NCBI GenBank assembly: GCA_977017575.1
Contig: CDRNVI010000056.1
Span: 62,001 to 126,000 of the forward strand
Direction of reading: 5' to 3'
Length of the DNA stretch: 64,000 nt
DNA from: Paramoeba atlantica
Taxonomy: Eukaryota; Discosea
Numbering within the stretch: the first letter of the stretch is position 1; every line of letters starts with the position of its first letter. The position numbers and the translations under genes were made by a program. This document shows positions 52,059 to 61,954 of the stretch, one piece after another. The notes below the pieces were generated by a model. It was not told the origin of the DNA. It ran no database searches and was given only the letters and a program-made list of their open reading frames with translations.

Positions 52059-52440
52059 TATCTTTATTAAAGAGAGGGTCTTTTTGAAGGTACGCTTCAA
52101 GGGCAGCAGTGGCCTCTCCAAGGACGTATGCGCTCCGGGGGCAGATGCTCAGAAACAGATGGCCCCGGCGGTCAAACAAGTGGAACAAGACGCGAGTCAC
52201 GATGCACGAGGTCAAGTCAATGCCACACACAGAGCGTGCAACATGTAAGAAGTTGTCCATCGTACGTGACAGGTACCTTGCAATCTCATCCGTTATCTCC
52301 GCATTGCTTATTTCCAGACGTGGTTTAGAGAAAAGGTTGGGCCTCTTTGTAAAAACCAGGACCGTCAATGCCTTGATGGCATCGAAGAGTTTGTCTTCGG
52401 CACTTGGCTCAGCATCAAGAACAATCAATCGCTCTTGCAA
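52059..52440 (-). pseudogene. unrecognised ORF interrupted by the copy B element
   Basis: About 127 codons (MQERLIVLDAEPSAEDKLFD...GEATAALEAYLQKDPLFNK) run straight into the element end and lose meaning there. The protein has a mixed hydrophobic/charged pattern like a folded domain, but no family is recognised. The sequence on the other side of the element (51188-51349) may be its continuation. Confidence 0.45.
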
Positions 52441-52710
52441 TGTATCATCACTCTCGATAGATATGCAAAATAAAATTGTATAACTGTATCAAAAGTTGGG
52501 AGAACATTTGATTCCCCCAATTTTTCTCCCAATTTACTTTTTTGGGAGAAAATTTAACAGGAACAAAAAAACACTGTCGATAATAAGAAAGATGAAAAAG
52601 AGTCAGACAAAGAAACATTGGAAAATATCGCTAGAAGTGTACACCGAATTTCAATTTCCACATAAAAATAATGCCGTCCCCCCTATTTACTATTTAGTAC
52701 CCCGCCCCCT

Positions 52711-52962
52711 CTATTTAGTGTTTAATTTCAAAGCTTCGTAGAAAGGCGCCGATTTCTTTTGTACAACCCCGTTCACGAAAACTGGGATCAACTTCGAAAG
52801 AGCATACCATATTTCAGGCATACTCAGATTACCACAGAGAACACCGAAAAAATAGTGCTGAAGGAAATGGACCATTGTCGCCTGGGTTAGACGCAAAGCT
52901 TTTAGGCCCATGCCACGTTTCTGTACCTTCCTGTTGTTTGAAAATGCTCTTTTGTGGGCCAT
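52711..52962 (-). CDS. unrecognised 83-codon ORF
   Basis: Basic N-terminus (MAHKRAFSNNRKVQKRG) then a hydrophobic, helical stretch. It overlaps, at its 3' side, a repeated motif CCCTCTATTTAGTGTTTAAT seen also near 20.78 and 47.5 kb, so it may be part of an unidentified element. It could be chance. Confidence 0.25.
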   Translation of the reverse strand: MAHKRAFSNNRKVQKRGMGLKALRLTQATMVHFLQHYFFGVLCGNLSMPEIWYALSKLIPVFVNGVVQKKSAPFYEALKLNTK

Positions 52963-53095
52963 AGAACGAAAAGGAGGACAGAATGAAGAAGAAAGAACGA
53001 AAACGTGGCCTAACTTCAGAATTTCCCACTTTGAAACATCACGATTTTTTTAACTTTTTAAAAACGCGGGAAACGCATTACAATCACATTATACG

Positions 53096-53197
53096 TAACT
53101 CTGCGAGAGCTCTTGAACGCGGTACTACTTTCCAAAATTGGCTAAGTTATACGAATTTTGACCCCCTCCCCACATTTTCGTACCCACCCCTGTGTAT
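53096..53197 (+). repeat. solo terminus of the CAGGGGTG Tc1/mariner family
   Basis: AACTCTGCGAGAGCTCTTGAAC, CTTTCCAAAATTGGC, CGAATTTTGACCCCCTCCCC and CACCCCTGTGTA follow the right terminal repeat of 606-1918. It ends less than 100 bp upstream of the start of an LRR gene. Confidence 0.8.
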
Positions 53198-53290
53198 TTT
53201 ATTTTGGCGCAAAGTATCGCAATTGTTTTTCGTATTTTATTGGGTAAAACTCGTAGTAGTATTTCGCTACACAAATTCTACCTTCTGCAT

Positions 53291-54113
53291 ATGCCGCTAA
53301 CTGCAGAGATCATTTCAATGGATATTGCCGAGAGTACTCGCAAGGGTAGAGTACGAGGAGCTAATTTACCACAAGAGTACGAACTTTCGCGATTCATTCA
53401 AAATATAGCGAATCCACATCCGTCGTGGAACACGTCCACGCCTGCATGTGACTGGAGCAACGTGTATTGTGACGTCGAGTTGCACGTAAAGAAGATTTAT
53501 TGGAGACGAATGAAATTGGCAGGGTTACTTCAATGGAACTATCTATGTCGCACAACACGCGAATTTACGACAGTCCAAAACGATCTTAGTGGAGGTGTAC
53601 CACTCGATACATTGCCATCCCCCATGACTGAATTCGTCGTAAATGCCAATGCATTTTCAGGAGAATTGGATCTGTCTCATTTACCCAATGACATGGATAC
53701 ACTTACGAGTGAGCGACAACAATTTTAAGGGTTGTGTGGACCTGACCCACTTGCCTCCCACATTAGCATGTCTGTGGATTAGTACCAATCAATTTTCTGG
53801 GAAGGTTGATCTCGCAATGTTACCATCAAGCATGGGACGTTTGAGTATGTCATACAACTGTTTTACGGGACCACTTGATCTGCAACATTTGCCCTCATCG
53901 TTGAAGTATTTTGAGTGTCGGAAAAATAGATTCAGTGGTCTCGTGCTGTTTGATCGTCTTCCTATAGGATTACATCATCTGAATGTGGAAGATAATTCTG
54001 CTCTGTACGGTGAAGTGCGCCACTCAATTCTGCCGAAAACTTTGAGAAACGTGTACGCGTCCGGCACGAATATATCCTCAGACACACGTTATTATTATAA
54101 CTATAACTTATAG
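53291..54113 (+). pseudogene. LRR gene, class A, with one frameshift
   Basis: Starts MPLTAEIISMDIAESTRKG, then PQEYELSRFIQNIANPHPSW and the cap TPACDWSNVYCD. The first frame runs to LDLSHLPNDMDTL and then goes out of register. The next frame supplies RVSDNNFKGCVDLTHLPPTL and the rest, ending with the normal cap NSALYGEVRHSILP and GTNISS. One extra A at about 53704-53707 explains the break. Everything else is intact, so it is either a very young pseudogene or an assembly error. Confidence 0.85.
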
Positions 54114-54723
54114 CGGTTTCCGGGTCTGGCAAGATAAATGACTTTTTTATTGAATCGGCGATTTCGATCAAACATTGTGGAGCGACTCTTAAACATTGTT
54201 TGAGTATTTGGGCAAAGTCTACTCCCTCTGTCGTTAATCATTAACGACTTATTAATAATAATGATAGTTTAAAAACATATTATGCATGGTGAAAACTTCT
54301 AAAAATAAATTTCACGTAAACAGTATTTTCTTAAATTTTCTTGAGTCAAAAGCGACTTTTTCCCAAAAATCTATTATTTTGAACAATCGTAAAGAATTTT
54401 CGAGTTTTAAGGCGTTTTTCAAGGCTATTATATTATAATGATCATCATAAAAAAATGATAATAATAATCTGAAAATCAGTACCATTCTTGAAGTTTCTTA
54501 TTATCTTTATTAATAGCAGGGACAGTACCTAAGTTGCGCAAGGAAAACATCATGATTTTTAAATTGGTAGAATTATCGTGACTTCCTCACATGTATCGTG
54601 CCGCAGGGCGTTTTTTCCTTTTATAAACTATACTCGCATTTTGCGCTTATTCGCTGTTAAAATCGAGCTGTAACAAAACGGTCTAGCACTATCACGAAAG
54701 GCATAATAATAAATTTTATAATC
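54114..54723. other. AT-rich spacer between two LRR genes
   Basis: About 600 bp rich in TAATAATAAT-type strings (54250-54510), with no element termini recognised. It likely holds the 3' region of one gene and the promoter of the next. Confidence 0.55.
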
Positions 54724-55512
54724 ATGCGCGTTTCATCGAACGACACCGGGGAACCCTGTAAAAAACGCAGAAAGCAAAGCGAATGTGATCCTTCATTGAT
54801 TCCCGGAACGGATATTAAGCAACCTATCCGCTCTTCTGTACGAGCTGCTAAAGTGTTTAATTTACCTCAAGAGTACGAACTCGCGCGTCTCACACAAGAC
54901 ATGAACTATCCGCACAGCTCGTGGAATGCAAGTACCCCGGCGTGCGAGTGGGATGGTGTGATGTGTGATGACAAATACAAAGTTGTGGTAATCGACTGGA
55001 AAACGCGTTTCCTGACAGGAATGCTACACCTTGAGCATCTCCCGCGTTCGACATTGAACTTCGTAGCGCACGAAAATAAATTAAATGGGACGGCAATTCT
55101 TGATAATCTCCCGTGCGTGCTCCATAGGATGAGCCTCTATCGGAACCATCTAGATGGAGAGTTAAATTTGACTGCTCTTCCACAGGCCATGCGAGAGTTG
55201 TATTTGCAACGCAACGAATTTACGGGCGGCATAAATCTTTGTTCCCTTCCTACGGAGATGAATTATCTGGAACTTTCTCATAATCTCTTATTCGGGACCC
55301 CCGATCTGACCAAACTTCCTTTTAACATTAAATTTTTAAGTTTGAGCCACAATAATTTTTCGGGAGAAATAAACTTAACCCGACTGCCACGTTATATGCA
55401 ACGACTAGACTTCGAGAATAACTCTGACTTAAGAGGGGAGGGAAAGCGGTCGTTCATGCCGTTGCGTTTAGGTTGTTGCTACAGCGGTACACAAGTCACT
55501 ATTTTGGATTAA
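54724..55512 (+). CDS. LRR protein, class A with basic leader (262 residues)
   Basis: The leader (residues 1-47) is longer than in other members and includes KKRRKQ at 14-19, which looks like a monopartite nuclear localisation signal. Then PQEYELARLTQDMNYPHSSW, the cap TPACEWDGVMCDD, and about six LRRs (LDGELNLTALPQAMRELYLQ and similar) follow. The end cap NNSDLRGEGKRSFMP is variant. Intact, no membrane span. If the leader works as it looks, this LRR protein would be nuclear, arguing against an exclusively surface role for the family. Confidence 0.85.
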   Translation: MRVSSNDTGEPCKKRRKQSECDPSLIPGTDIKQPIRSSVRAAKVFNLPQEYELARLTQDMNYPHSSWNASTPACEWDGVMCDDKYKVVVIDWKTRFLTGMLHLEHLPRSTLNFVAHENKLNGTAILDNLPCVLHRMSLYRNHLDGELNLTALPQAMRELYLQRNEFTGGINLCSLPTEMNYLELSHNLLFGTPDLTKLPFNIKFLSLSHNNFSGEINLTRLPRYMQRLDFENNSDLRGEGKRSFMPLRLGCCYSGTQVTILD

Positions 55513-55860
55513 ACGTGAGATACACTAGCATAGCAATGCTAAACGAATTTTAGATTCTAACTGCAGATTAGTAGCTACATTATTGCTGTGGTTGTATAAC
55601 TACCGTTCTACCCTCGATTATTGAAAAACAAAAGTAAACTAAAACAGTGAAAATAAGAGGAACACAGTAATATATTATAATACAGGGGGGTACGCGACTG
55701 TGGTGATCGACAGAATATGCACAGTTGGTAGTTAACGTAGAATTCTGCGCGTTCTACGTAGAAATTCTACGTAGAGACTTAGATTTTTTTTACCTAGATA
55801 GCAGTCATTAATTCTTTGATCGAATGATTAGGATTTGGCCTGAAACTATATTTCTAAATC

Positions 55861-56061
55861 CAGGCATAAAGGGGCGAGGAAGATACGAAGCAACAGATAG
55901 ACCAGATTCCCACAGTAAAGCAATCGTATCTCCCTGCACGAAGTTGACTCCAAGCAAGCAAGTGCATAGGTGGCCAATTCTCGTGCAGGGAGATACGATT
56001 TGTTTTCAATCGGGAATCTGCTACATCTGTTGCTTCGCATCTCCCTCGCCCCTTTATGCCT
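55861..56061. mobile_element. MITE family 1, copy 2
   Basis: CAGGCATAAAGGGGCGAGGA with AGATACGAAGCAACAG at the left is mirrored at the right, ending CCCCTTTATGCC. It is inserted inside the Pif1-carrying element, so it is younger than that element. Confidence 0.9.
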
Positions 56062-56339
56062 TAATTCGGAGCGCGTTCCTTCGTTGCGGGCCATTTTGAA
56101 CGATGCAGACTGGAGACCTCTTTTTTAAGGTTCCGCCCACGCGCGCCCACACGATGCAACGGGGTGGATGCCCGTCCTGGTAGCTACAGTTGGGTAGCCG
56201 TGCTGGGCAGCAAGGCATCGAGTACCGTCTGGGGAGGGGGTATCAAGATAATGAGGGTTGGTGGCCTTAGACTCTACCCTAACGGATGGCGCTGCAGAGC
56301 CCTCCATGTTTCTTTTCAGAATCTAAAAAAAAATAGAAT

Positions 56340-56860
56340 CTAGAGAAGTATCGATCCAAGGGTATTCACCATGGTATCCGGGATTAGCTGACCAGGCTTT
56401 ACCCATTCAAGACGATTTTCTTCATCTGTATTGGACGAATACACGTTTGTTTGATGCGTTGAATTTTTACTTGTGCGTATCTTTCTCTGTACCGAGAGAA
56501 GTCTTGAGTACTTCTTTTCCGGAATCATTTTCTCATATTCTACCGTCTGATTCATACTTCCTACACTTTGCTCTGTATACTTCCTCTACTTTACGTCATC
56601 AGGATTCGGGTGCATGCATTTTAAGTAATCAAAGCTTCCTTGCTTTGCGCCGGGGAAGCGGTCGTAACTGATCTGCAAGTTTGACCCGTGACAAAGCAAC
56701 GTAGACCGCGGCATGTGATAGCGTTTTGCTATGGTAGCTCGTGGGTCTGTGATTTAGATTAATGCACACGTTTTCAGTCAGCGTAGCCCCTTGTACCTTA
56801 TGTATTGTATAAGCAAATCCGCCCTCAACTTCAAGCTCATTATCCAAATCACTTTTTTAA
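56340..56860 (-). pseudogene. Pif1-like helicase fragment (C-terminal)
   Basis: FAYTIHKVQGATLTENVCIN with SHAAVYVALSRVKLADQL is the conserved end of Pif1/RecD2-type SF1 helicases (motif V GxA.TIHK.QG..L and motif VI YVALSR). The ATPase N-terminal half is absent. A following frame (56340-56555) is less certain. Confidence 0.7.
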
Positions 56861-57159
56861 ACTCAATTGAAAGGCTTCCATGAACCGTGGAAGCTGCAAC
56901 ACCAAGAATAGGATATGGTGTGCAATTCCTTTGTTATATTGCTTCATTAACTAAACTTTGCAGTTCCTTTATTATATTACTGTGTTCCTCTTTGTATCAC
57001 TGTTTTTGTTCATTTTTTTAGTAATCGAGGGTAGAGCGGTAGTTATACAACCGCCGCAATCTAGAGTAATAAATGAAGCGGGAAGAATAATGATTGTTCC
57101 TCAATCTCCTACTTTTGGAAACTTTTTTTACTGATTCTGAACCAAATCTGTATTATAAT

Positions 57160-57978
57160 ATGCACTGCTTATACAGTGTTGATGACGGTTCCGATTTACG
57201 TCGGGGCAAAGTGACTTCTCTGTTACTACCCCAAGAGGATATGGTGGAACGATTAATTTCAAACGTAACTGAAAAGCATAAATCTTGGCGTACGACTAAG
57301 AAGAATATGTTCGGTCGTGTCCAACGTTTATCGGTATGCCAATGGCGAGGCGTGACATGTGATAAGGAAGAAATGGTGAGACGAATATAATGGTTTTCAA
57401 TGAAACTTTTAGGCACCTTACAGTGGGAGTTCCTCCCTTATGCATTGCAACATTGTGACCTTTGCAGTAACAGACTAGGAGGATCGCTTCCACTTGACAT
57501 GTTGCCATCACACCTTACATAATTCACATTATCGGTAAACACCTTTACCGGTGAGGTAAACTTAACCCAATTGCCCAACACACTGTATACACTTGGGATG
57601 AGTGACAACCAATTTGAAGGAAATATTGATCTCACGAATCTGTGTTCTAGATTACAATATTTATGTTTTCATGGAAATCAACTTTCAGGTCCCGTCGATC
57701 TTTCTCACCTACCGAAGAAGTTGCGACACTTATATTTGTCCAGAAACAGATTTACAGGACCTCTCTCCTTGCAGCACTTACCTTCATCACTAACTCATTT
57801 TATTTCGGATCACAACTTTTTCTCCGGCTTAGTGATGTTTGACTGTCTTCCCGGAAAATTACAATATTTATCCGTGCACGAAAACAGAGATCTTTACGGT
57901 GAGATTAACACGTCGCTTCTTCCTAGGACTTTAGAACCCTCTTTTCTGGTCGCGGGAACTAACATTCGCTATAAATAA
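57160..57978 (+). pseudogene. LRR gene, class B, with in-frame stops
   Basis: MHCLYSVDDGSDLRRGKVTS, then LLLPQEDMVERLISNVTEKHKSW and the cap SVCQWRGVTCDK are well preserved. TAA interrupts the frame at 57388-57390 (position of the conserved I.W after the cap) and again at 57520-57522 (where relatives have T(D/E)F). Otherwise one continuous frame runs through six LRRs to the end cap ENRDLYGEINTSLLP and VAGTNI. Two substitutions therefore separate it from an open gene. Confidence 0.87.
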
Positions 57979-58960
57979 ACATGTAACTATTTACGTATAC
58001 ATGTCATTCCCAACATTCACGCAAACTTTATCAATTTTAATCAAACTTTTAATTTTCTCAGCTTCAACTCACTCAAATTCAACTTTCCCAATAGCTTGTA
58101 AGGGGTCCCTCGGCCCTCGTGTAGTTCTCACGTTCTCGCTTGTTCATGCCCAGCATTTTGATACAACATTCTTCGTCGTGATTTATTCGATACAATTGCC
58201 CTCTCATTATTTGTACTAACCAACATGCACGAATTGCTCGGAATTTGTTAGTGAGCGTACTGTGCACCTTTTAATTCTTCGCATCCAATTGACACTGATC
58301 TGGACTTCCGACATCTGCTGATGTCGAAAGTTCTGTACTTGAGCCCGCGGCTCTGTGTTGCTTTGTCAAGTTAGTAAAATCAAAATTGCTTATGCTAAGT
58401 GTGTAAGCGTGCGCGCTGCAACTCGCTCCATAAATACATGTATGTGAGGAGCCAGAAGTGCGAACTGGCGGTACGTACTGGCGGTCTTATTCCTTACTTC
58501 TACACCCATTCGTTTCATGGAGCAAAACTGCATGTACGTGTCCTCAGGAGAGGAAAGTACGTTGGCTGAAGAGGTCTGACTTAAAGAATCAAAGCACGTG
58601 ATTGACGTTCGTGATAAAACAGTAGAACGAGAAGAGAAAGACACCACAAATTTGCAATTGACATCTTTTACTTCACTAAAATGTTTCGAGACAAAGGCTA
58701 GTTCGCCAGATCTCATACATCGTATTTTAGGGGATCTACGGAATCACACGAATCTAACCTGAAGTTACCCAAAACTGGCTGGATGGACACCTATTGACTG
58801 ACCACACAAATCATACTACAATTCACTCAACGTTGCTCAGTAACCCTGGGGTCGGATTACCGTTTAAATGCGGATCACCGTTCCAATTGCACATTACCGT
58901 TACGTTATCTATAGTGAAGTATTTTTATAACGTGTGTCATATATGTTGGGTTTATCGATT
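57979..58960. other. spacer, no recognised gene
   Basis: A minus-strand frame of 108 codons (58390-58716) is Ser-rich and matches nothing known to me. Nothing else is supported. Confidence 0.4.
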
Positions 58961-59725
58961 TCTCGTCCCGATCGCGTGTGAGTGACGTTGAATTTTCGAT
59001 ACTCTTCCCAAGAATTTGCCTGCATTCCAATGATAGCCGCCACATGGCGTAAAAATCCTATGACCTTGAATAAATTACGCGGCGTGTTGTCCGGTGTCAT
59101 GTGCGTGTTGCACAGCCACTGATCAACCACTGCGGGATCGGCACGCCACGATAGTTTTCCTTGTTTCTGGGAAATTTCTATGCCACAACATACGAATCGA
59201 CAGGTGCTGTTTTCGAGTGTAATGTATTTTGGCTGCGTTTCCAGCAGTCCAAAGTTTCGTACAAGACGTTTTTTTCCATTCATAGAGGGTTTGCCCATTT
59301 GGCCAGTAGTACAGCGCCTAAATGTCGACGTCCATCATTGACGATAAGCACGCCAATTTCTGTACCATTAAACGAGCCTCGTCTAGGGTGATACATGGGG
59401 GGATCCACTCTAAAGCGCCAACGGACAATACCACAACCGTGATGTGTTACCTTAGTACTTGATCTGTACCCCCATCTGGGTCGTTCAAACGCCAAAGATT
59501 CGTCGATCATATTCGTCAATCAAATCCAATATTTTCTCCCACAACACATGAGATATTTCAACGATGTCATTTTCCAATGGCCTCACAGTTTTCGGGATTT
59601 CCCTTCGCATGACTTCACTTACGGGATCAGGACGAACCTCTTCGAATGAGGAAACAAACGAATGGCCACGGAAAGAGGAATGTTCGTTCTCACAATCGCA
59701 GCGAAACACACCCTCCGGACTCACG
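58960..59725 (-). pseudogene. fragment of a YR-type retroelement reverse transcriptase
   Basis: The stretch CRFVCCGIEISQKQGKLSW, later NLFKVIGFLRHVAAIIGM, aligns by eye with the RT-RNase H connection of the 16.5-18.2-kb element (CQFTYCGIRIIQKEGHISW, LFQFCGYVRHVSAILGI). The two are clearly different in sequence, so more than one lineage of this retroelement family is present. Broken and incomplete, no recombinase nearby. Confidence 0.6.
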
Positions 59726-59781
59726 AAAAATGGAGCAAAAAACCGAATTTGTGTCCAAAAGTTAACTCTGAAGGCAAAGAA

Positions 59782-60675
59782 CTAGCATCCGGAATGGCCT
59801 CCATTATTTCGCAACACTTTTCGAAGTCTATTTGGGACTGAATTTTTGTTGCACACTTTACGTTTTTCTTGGGGACGTTTTAGAATCTGAAAAGCTTTTT
59901 TGATGGCATCGGCGAGGGTGATTGTGGGGCTGATTTTTTTCTTTATGATACCGTTCATTTGTTTCCAAACATTTTCTATTGGATTTAAATCAGGCGAATT
60001 CGCTGGCCAAGACAATTGTTTAATACGATATTTTATCAATTCGCCTTTTGCCAAGTTATGGGTGGTAGCATTATGTTTGCACAGTCACATCATCAACGTG
60101 ATCTTTGAGATAATGTAAAAACCCATTAGGCTTCTGAAAGGAGTCAAGGATCACTCCCCCAGTGACCTTGTGCGCGTTTTCATAAGTTGTATTGTCATTG
60201 GGTTCAAACACGTTCAGGAAAAACCCGTGTTCTACACTAATACCCATCCAAGCCATTGCCTCCTTGCCATGTAAGCAATTTGTTTGCTAATCTCAAACGC
60301 TGCGACTTGTGTTCCTCAGTTAGGTCACAGTTCGGCGACTTAGCCGATCTACCGTAATCAATATTTTTCAAAATAGTTCTTATTTTGTTTAACGAACATT
60401 TATACCCCATATTCAGCACTTGCTCGTGTATCCAAGTATAAGTTAAGCAACCATCGTACGTTTCGTTTTCATCATCCACAATTTTTTTACAAGGTCCTTA
60501 AAACGCCTTGATGATTTTTTCCTGGGGATTTTTGGGGTGTAAGATCTTTGCCTTCTTTCCACAGGTTAACAATTCTTCTAATGGTACGACGGTCACGTCC
60601 AAAATTATTTGATAATTTACGTATGCTTAATCCCTTATTTATTATTTCTTTTCTCTCACAAAGGATGTAATGCAA
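59782..60675 (-). pseudogene. Tc1/mariner transposase relic in several frames
   Basis: In order on the minus strand: a helix-turn-helix part (LSIRKLSNNFGRDRRTIRRI), a middle part (TWIHEQVLNMGYKCSLNKIR), the segment NGFLHYLKDHVDD, and the C-terminal catalytic part SWPANSPDLNPIENVW, ending RNNGGHSGC. The pieces are out of frame with each other by small shifts. It is related to, but distinct from, the 606-1918 family (ending NGGHCGY). Confidence 0.85.
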
Positions 60676-60682
60676 ACAGATA

Positions 60683-60707
60683 GTGGCAGACGGTGGCAGA
60701 CAAAAAG
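60683..60707 (+). repeat. direct repeat with the GTGGCAGA motif, copy 1
   Basis: AGTGGCAGACGGTGGCAGAC followed by AAAA. The same string, with one change, is at 63222-63246 in the same orientation. The two flank the Harbinger-like transposase and the Gag-like relic. Confidence 0.7.
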
Positions 60708-60943
60708 ACCACTTGGTACATTACATTTATTTTTTCCGTCTAGCATAGATAAGCCGCTTGCCAACATTACCTTTTCGAAAGTTCACATCACCCCCCCCCC
60801 TGACCAGTCGCTCAAAAAACACGATCGACCCTGTAATATCGAGCTTCTAAAAAATCCAAAACGTAGCACTACGTCGTTAGATGAGCTCTTTGATAAACGA
60901 GAGGAATAAAGCAAAAAAAAGTGTTACCAAGTTAAAGATCTAA

Positions 60944-61954
60944 TTATGAACTCAAATCAATCTCATCGACTGCGTTAAAATAGTCACGAGAGTCGCTCTG
61001 AGTATGAAATACGTTAGCGTCCATTGGCCCCGTTTTACTAAGCTGCTCGGGAGCTGGATATCGAGAACTCTGATTTTCATGTTTTTCAATGATGTCTTCG
61101 ATTTCCCGGATTTTGTTACATGTTAATGCTTGATATCTACACTTTGCTCCGTGACGATGAAAATTATCAATGTTGTGTACAGTGAGAGCGCAGCAGAAAG
61201 CGTGAAACGACATTTCCGAGTTTCGAGTCCACTGCTTAAACGCCAGAAAACGACCGACATTGACGCGCCCAAATACGTGTTCTATACGAGCACGAAAAAA
61301 AGGAAGGCTTTCGTTTATTTTTAACTTGTCGTGCGCTTTTGTCATATACTCTCTATTGCTCAAACGACTTCGTGAAAATTGTGGCCATATCTGCGATTTG
61401 GAAAATGAAAGTATAACCCTTGTTGTGGCTCCGTTGTAGAACCCTCCGTCTTCAAGAGCACGCAAGCCTTTTCTCTCCAGGAAATTCATCACACCGCAAG
61501 CATCTTGTATGACAGAATCCGACGACGCCCCACAATACAGCGAGTCGCCAACGAAACATAGGTATCCACTCAATATACATGCAACAAACGCTTTAGCTAC
61601 GTGCGTTGAGTATTTGGGTTGATAGCAGTGTGGCAGGTTGTCCACGTATAATGGCACTGTGTCGAATAGCACCTTGACATCCTTATTCCAAAATGGGGTG
61701 GCGTTATTGCCTTCATGAAATAATATGTCATCATCCAAATCTAGCCACGTGTTCTTCATATCGTGGTACATGCGGGAAAAGAATTGTGGGATTTTGTTAG
61801 CACAAGTTCGCTCTCCCCACCCCCTCCCAAATTTCATTGCAAGATATTCTGATATGGTGAAATAATTCCCCCCCGTTCGAAGAAAATAGAAGCTAGCGAA
61901 TACTACGTCTTCTTCATAAAATTGCGATAGAAATTCGTAAGAGTGAAGACTCAA
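60944..61954 (-). CDS. PIF/Harbinger-like (DDE_Tnp_4) transposase, 336 codons
   Basis: The catalytic acidic residues of the family are visible: VLFDTVPLYVDN (first Asp), ALEDGGFYNGAT (second Asp) and FFRARIEHVFGRVNVGRF (Glu). YSTHVAKAFVACILSGYLCF lies where the conserved K...q.v.d..G.f segment is expected. Alternatives are an IS5-like or ISL2EU-type element. The frame is open throughout and the start ATG is within 30 bp of a possible upstream boundary, but typical N-terminal length is not reached, so it may be missing the DNA-binding end. The pair of direct GTGGCAGA repeats lies outside it. Confidence 0.75.
   Translation of the reverse strand: MSLHSYEFLSQFYEEDVVFASFYFLRTGGNYFTISEYLAMKFGRGWGERTCANKIPQFFSRMYHDMKNTWLDLDDDILFHEGNNATPFWNKDVKVLFDTVPLYVDNLPHCYQPKYSTHVAKAFVACILSGYLCFVGDSLYCGASSDSVIQDACGVMNFLERKGLRALEDGGFYNGATTRVILSFSKSQIWPQFSRSRLSNREYMTKAHDKLKINESLPFFRARIEHVFGRVNVGRFLAFKQWTRNSEMSFHAFCCALTVHNIDNFHRHGAKCRYQALTCNKIREIEDIIEKHENQSSRYPAPEQLSKTGPMDANVFHTQSDSRDYFNAVDEIDLSS

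Larger units (their letters stand above)
55585..57065 (-). mobile_element. element with about 95-bp inverted ends carrying a Pif1-type helicase relic
   Basis: GTTGTATAACTACCGTTCTA, CCCTCGATTATTGAAAAAC and AGGAACACAGTAATATATTA at 55585-55680 recur inverted at 56970-57065. Between them lie a family 1 MITE (55861-56061) and a minus-strand helicase fragment. Helitrons, the usual carriers of Pif1-type helicase, have no inverted ends, so the class is unclear. A third terminus is at 45025-45135. Confidence 0.7.

Noticed and set aside
53291-54113. Programmed frameshift in the LRR gene
   Set aside because: No slippery heptamer or structure is evident at the break and the other family members have no frameshift there.
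55585-57065. Calling the helicase-bearing element a Helitron
   Set aside because: It has long inverted ends and I saw no Rep/HUH motif or 3' hairpin with CTRR end.
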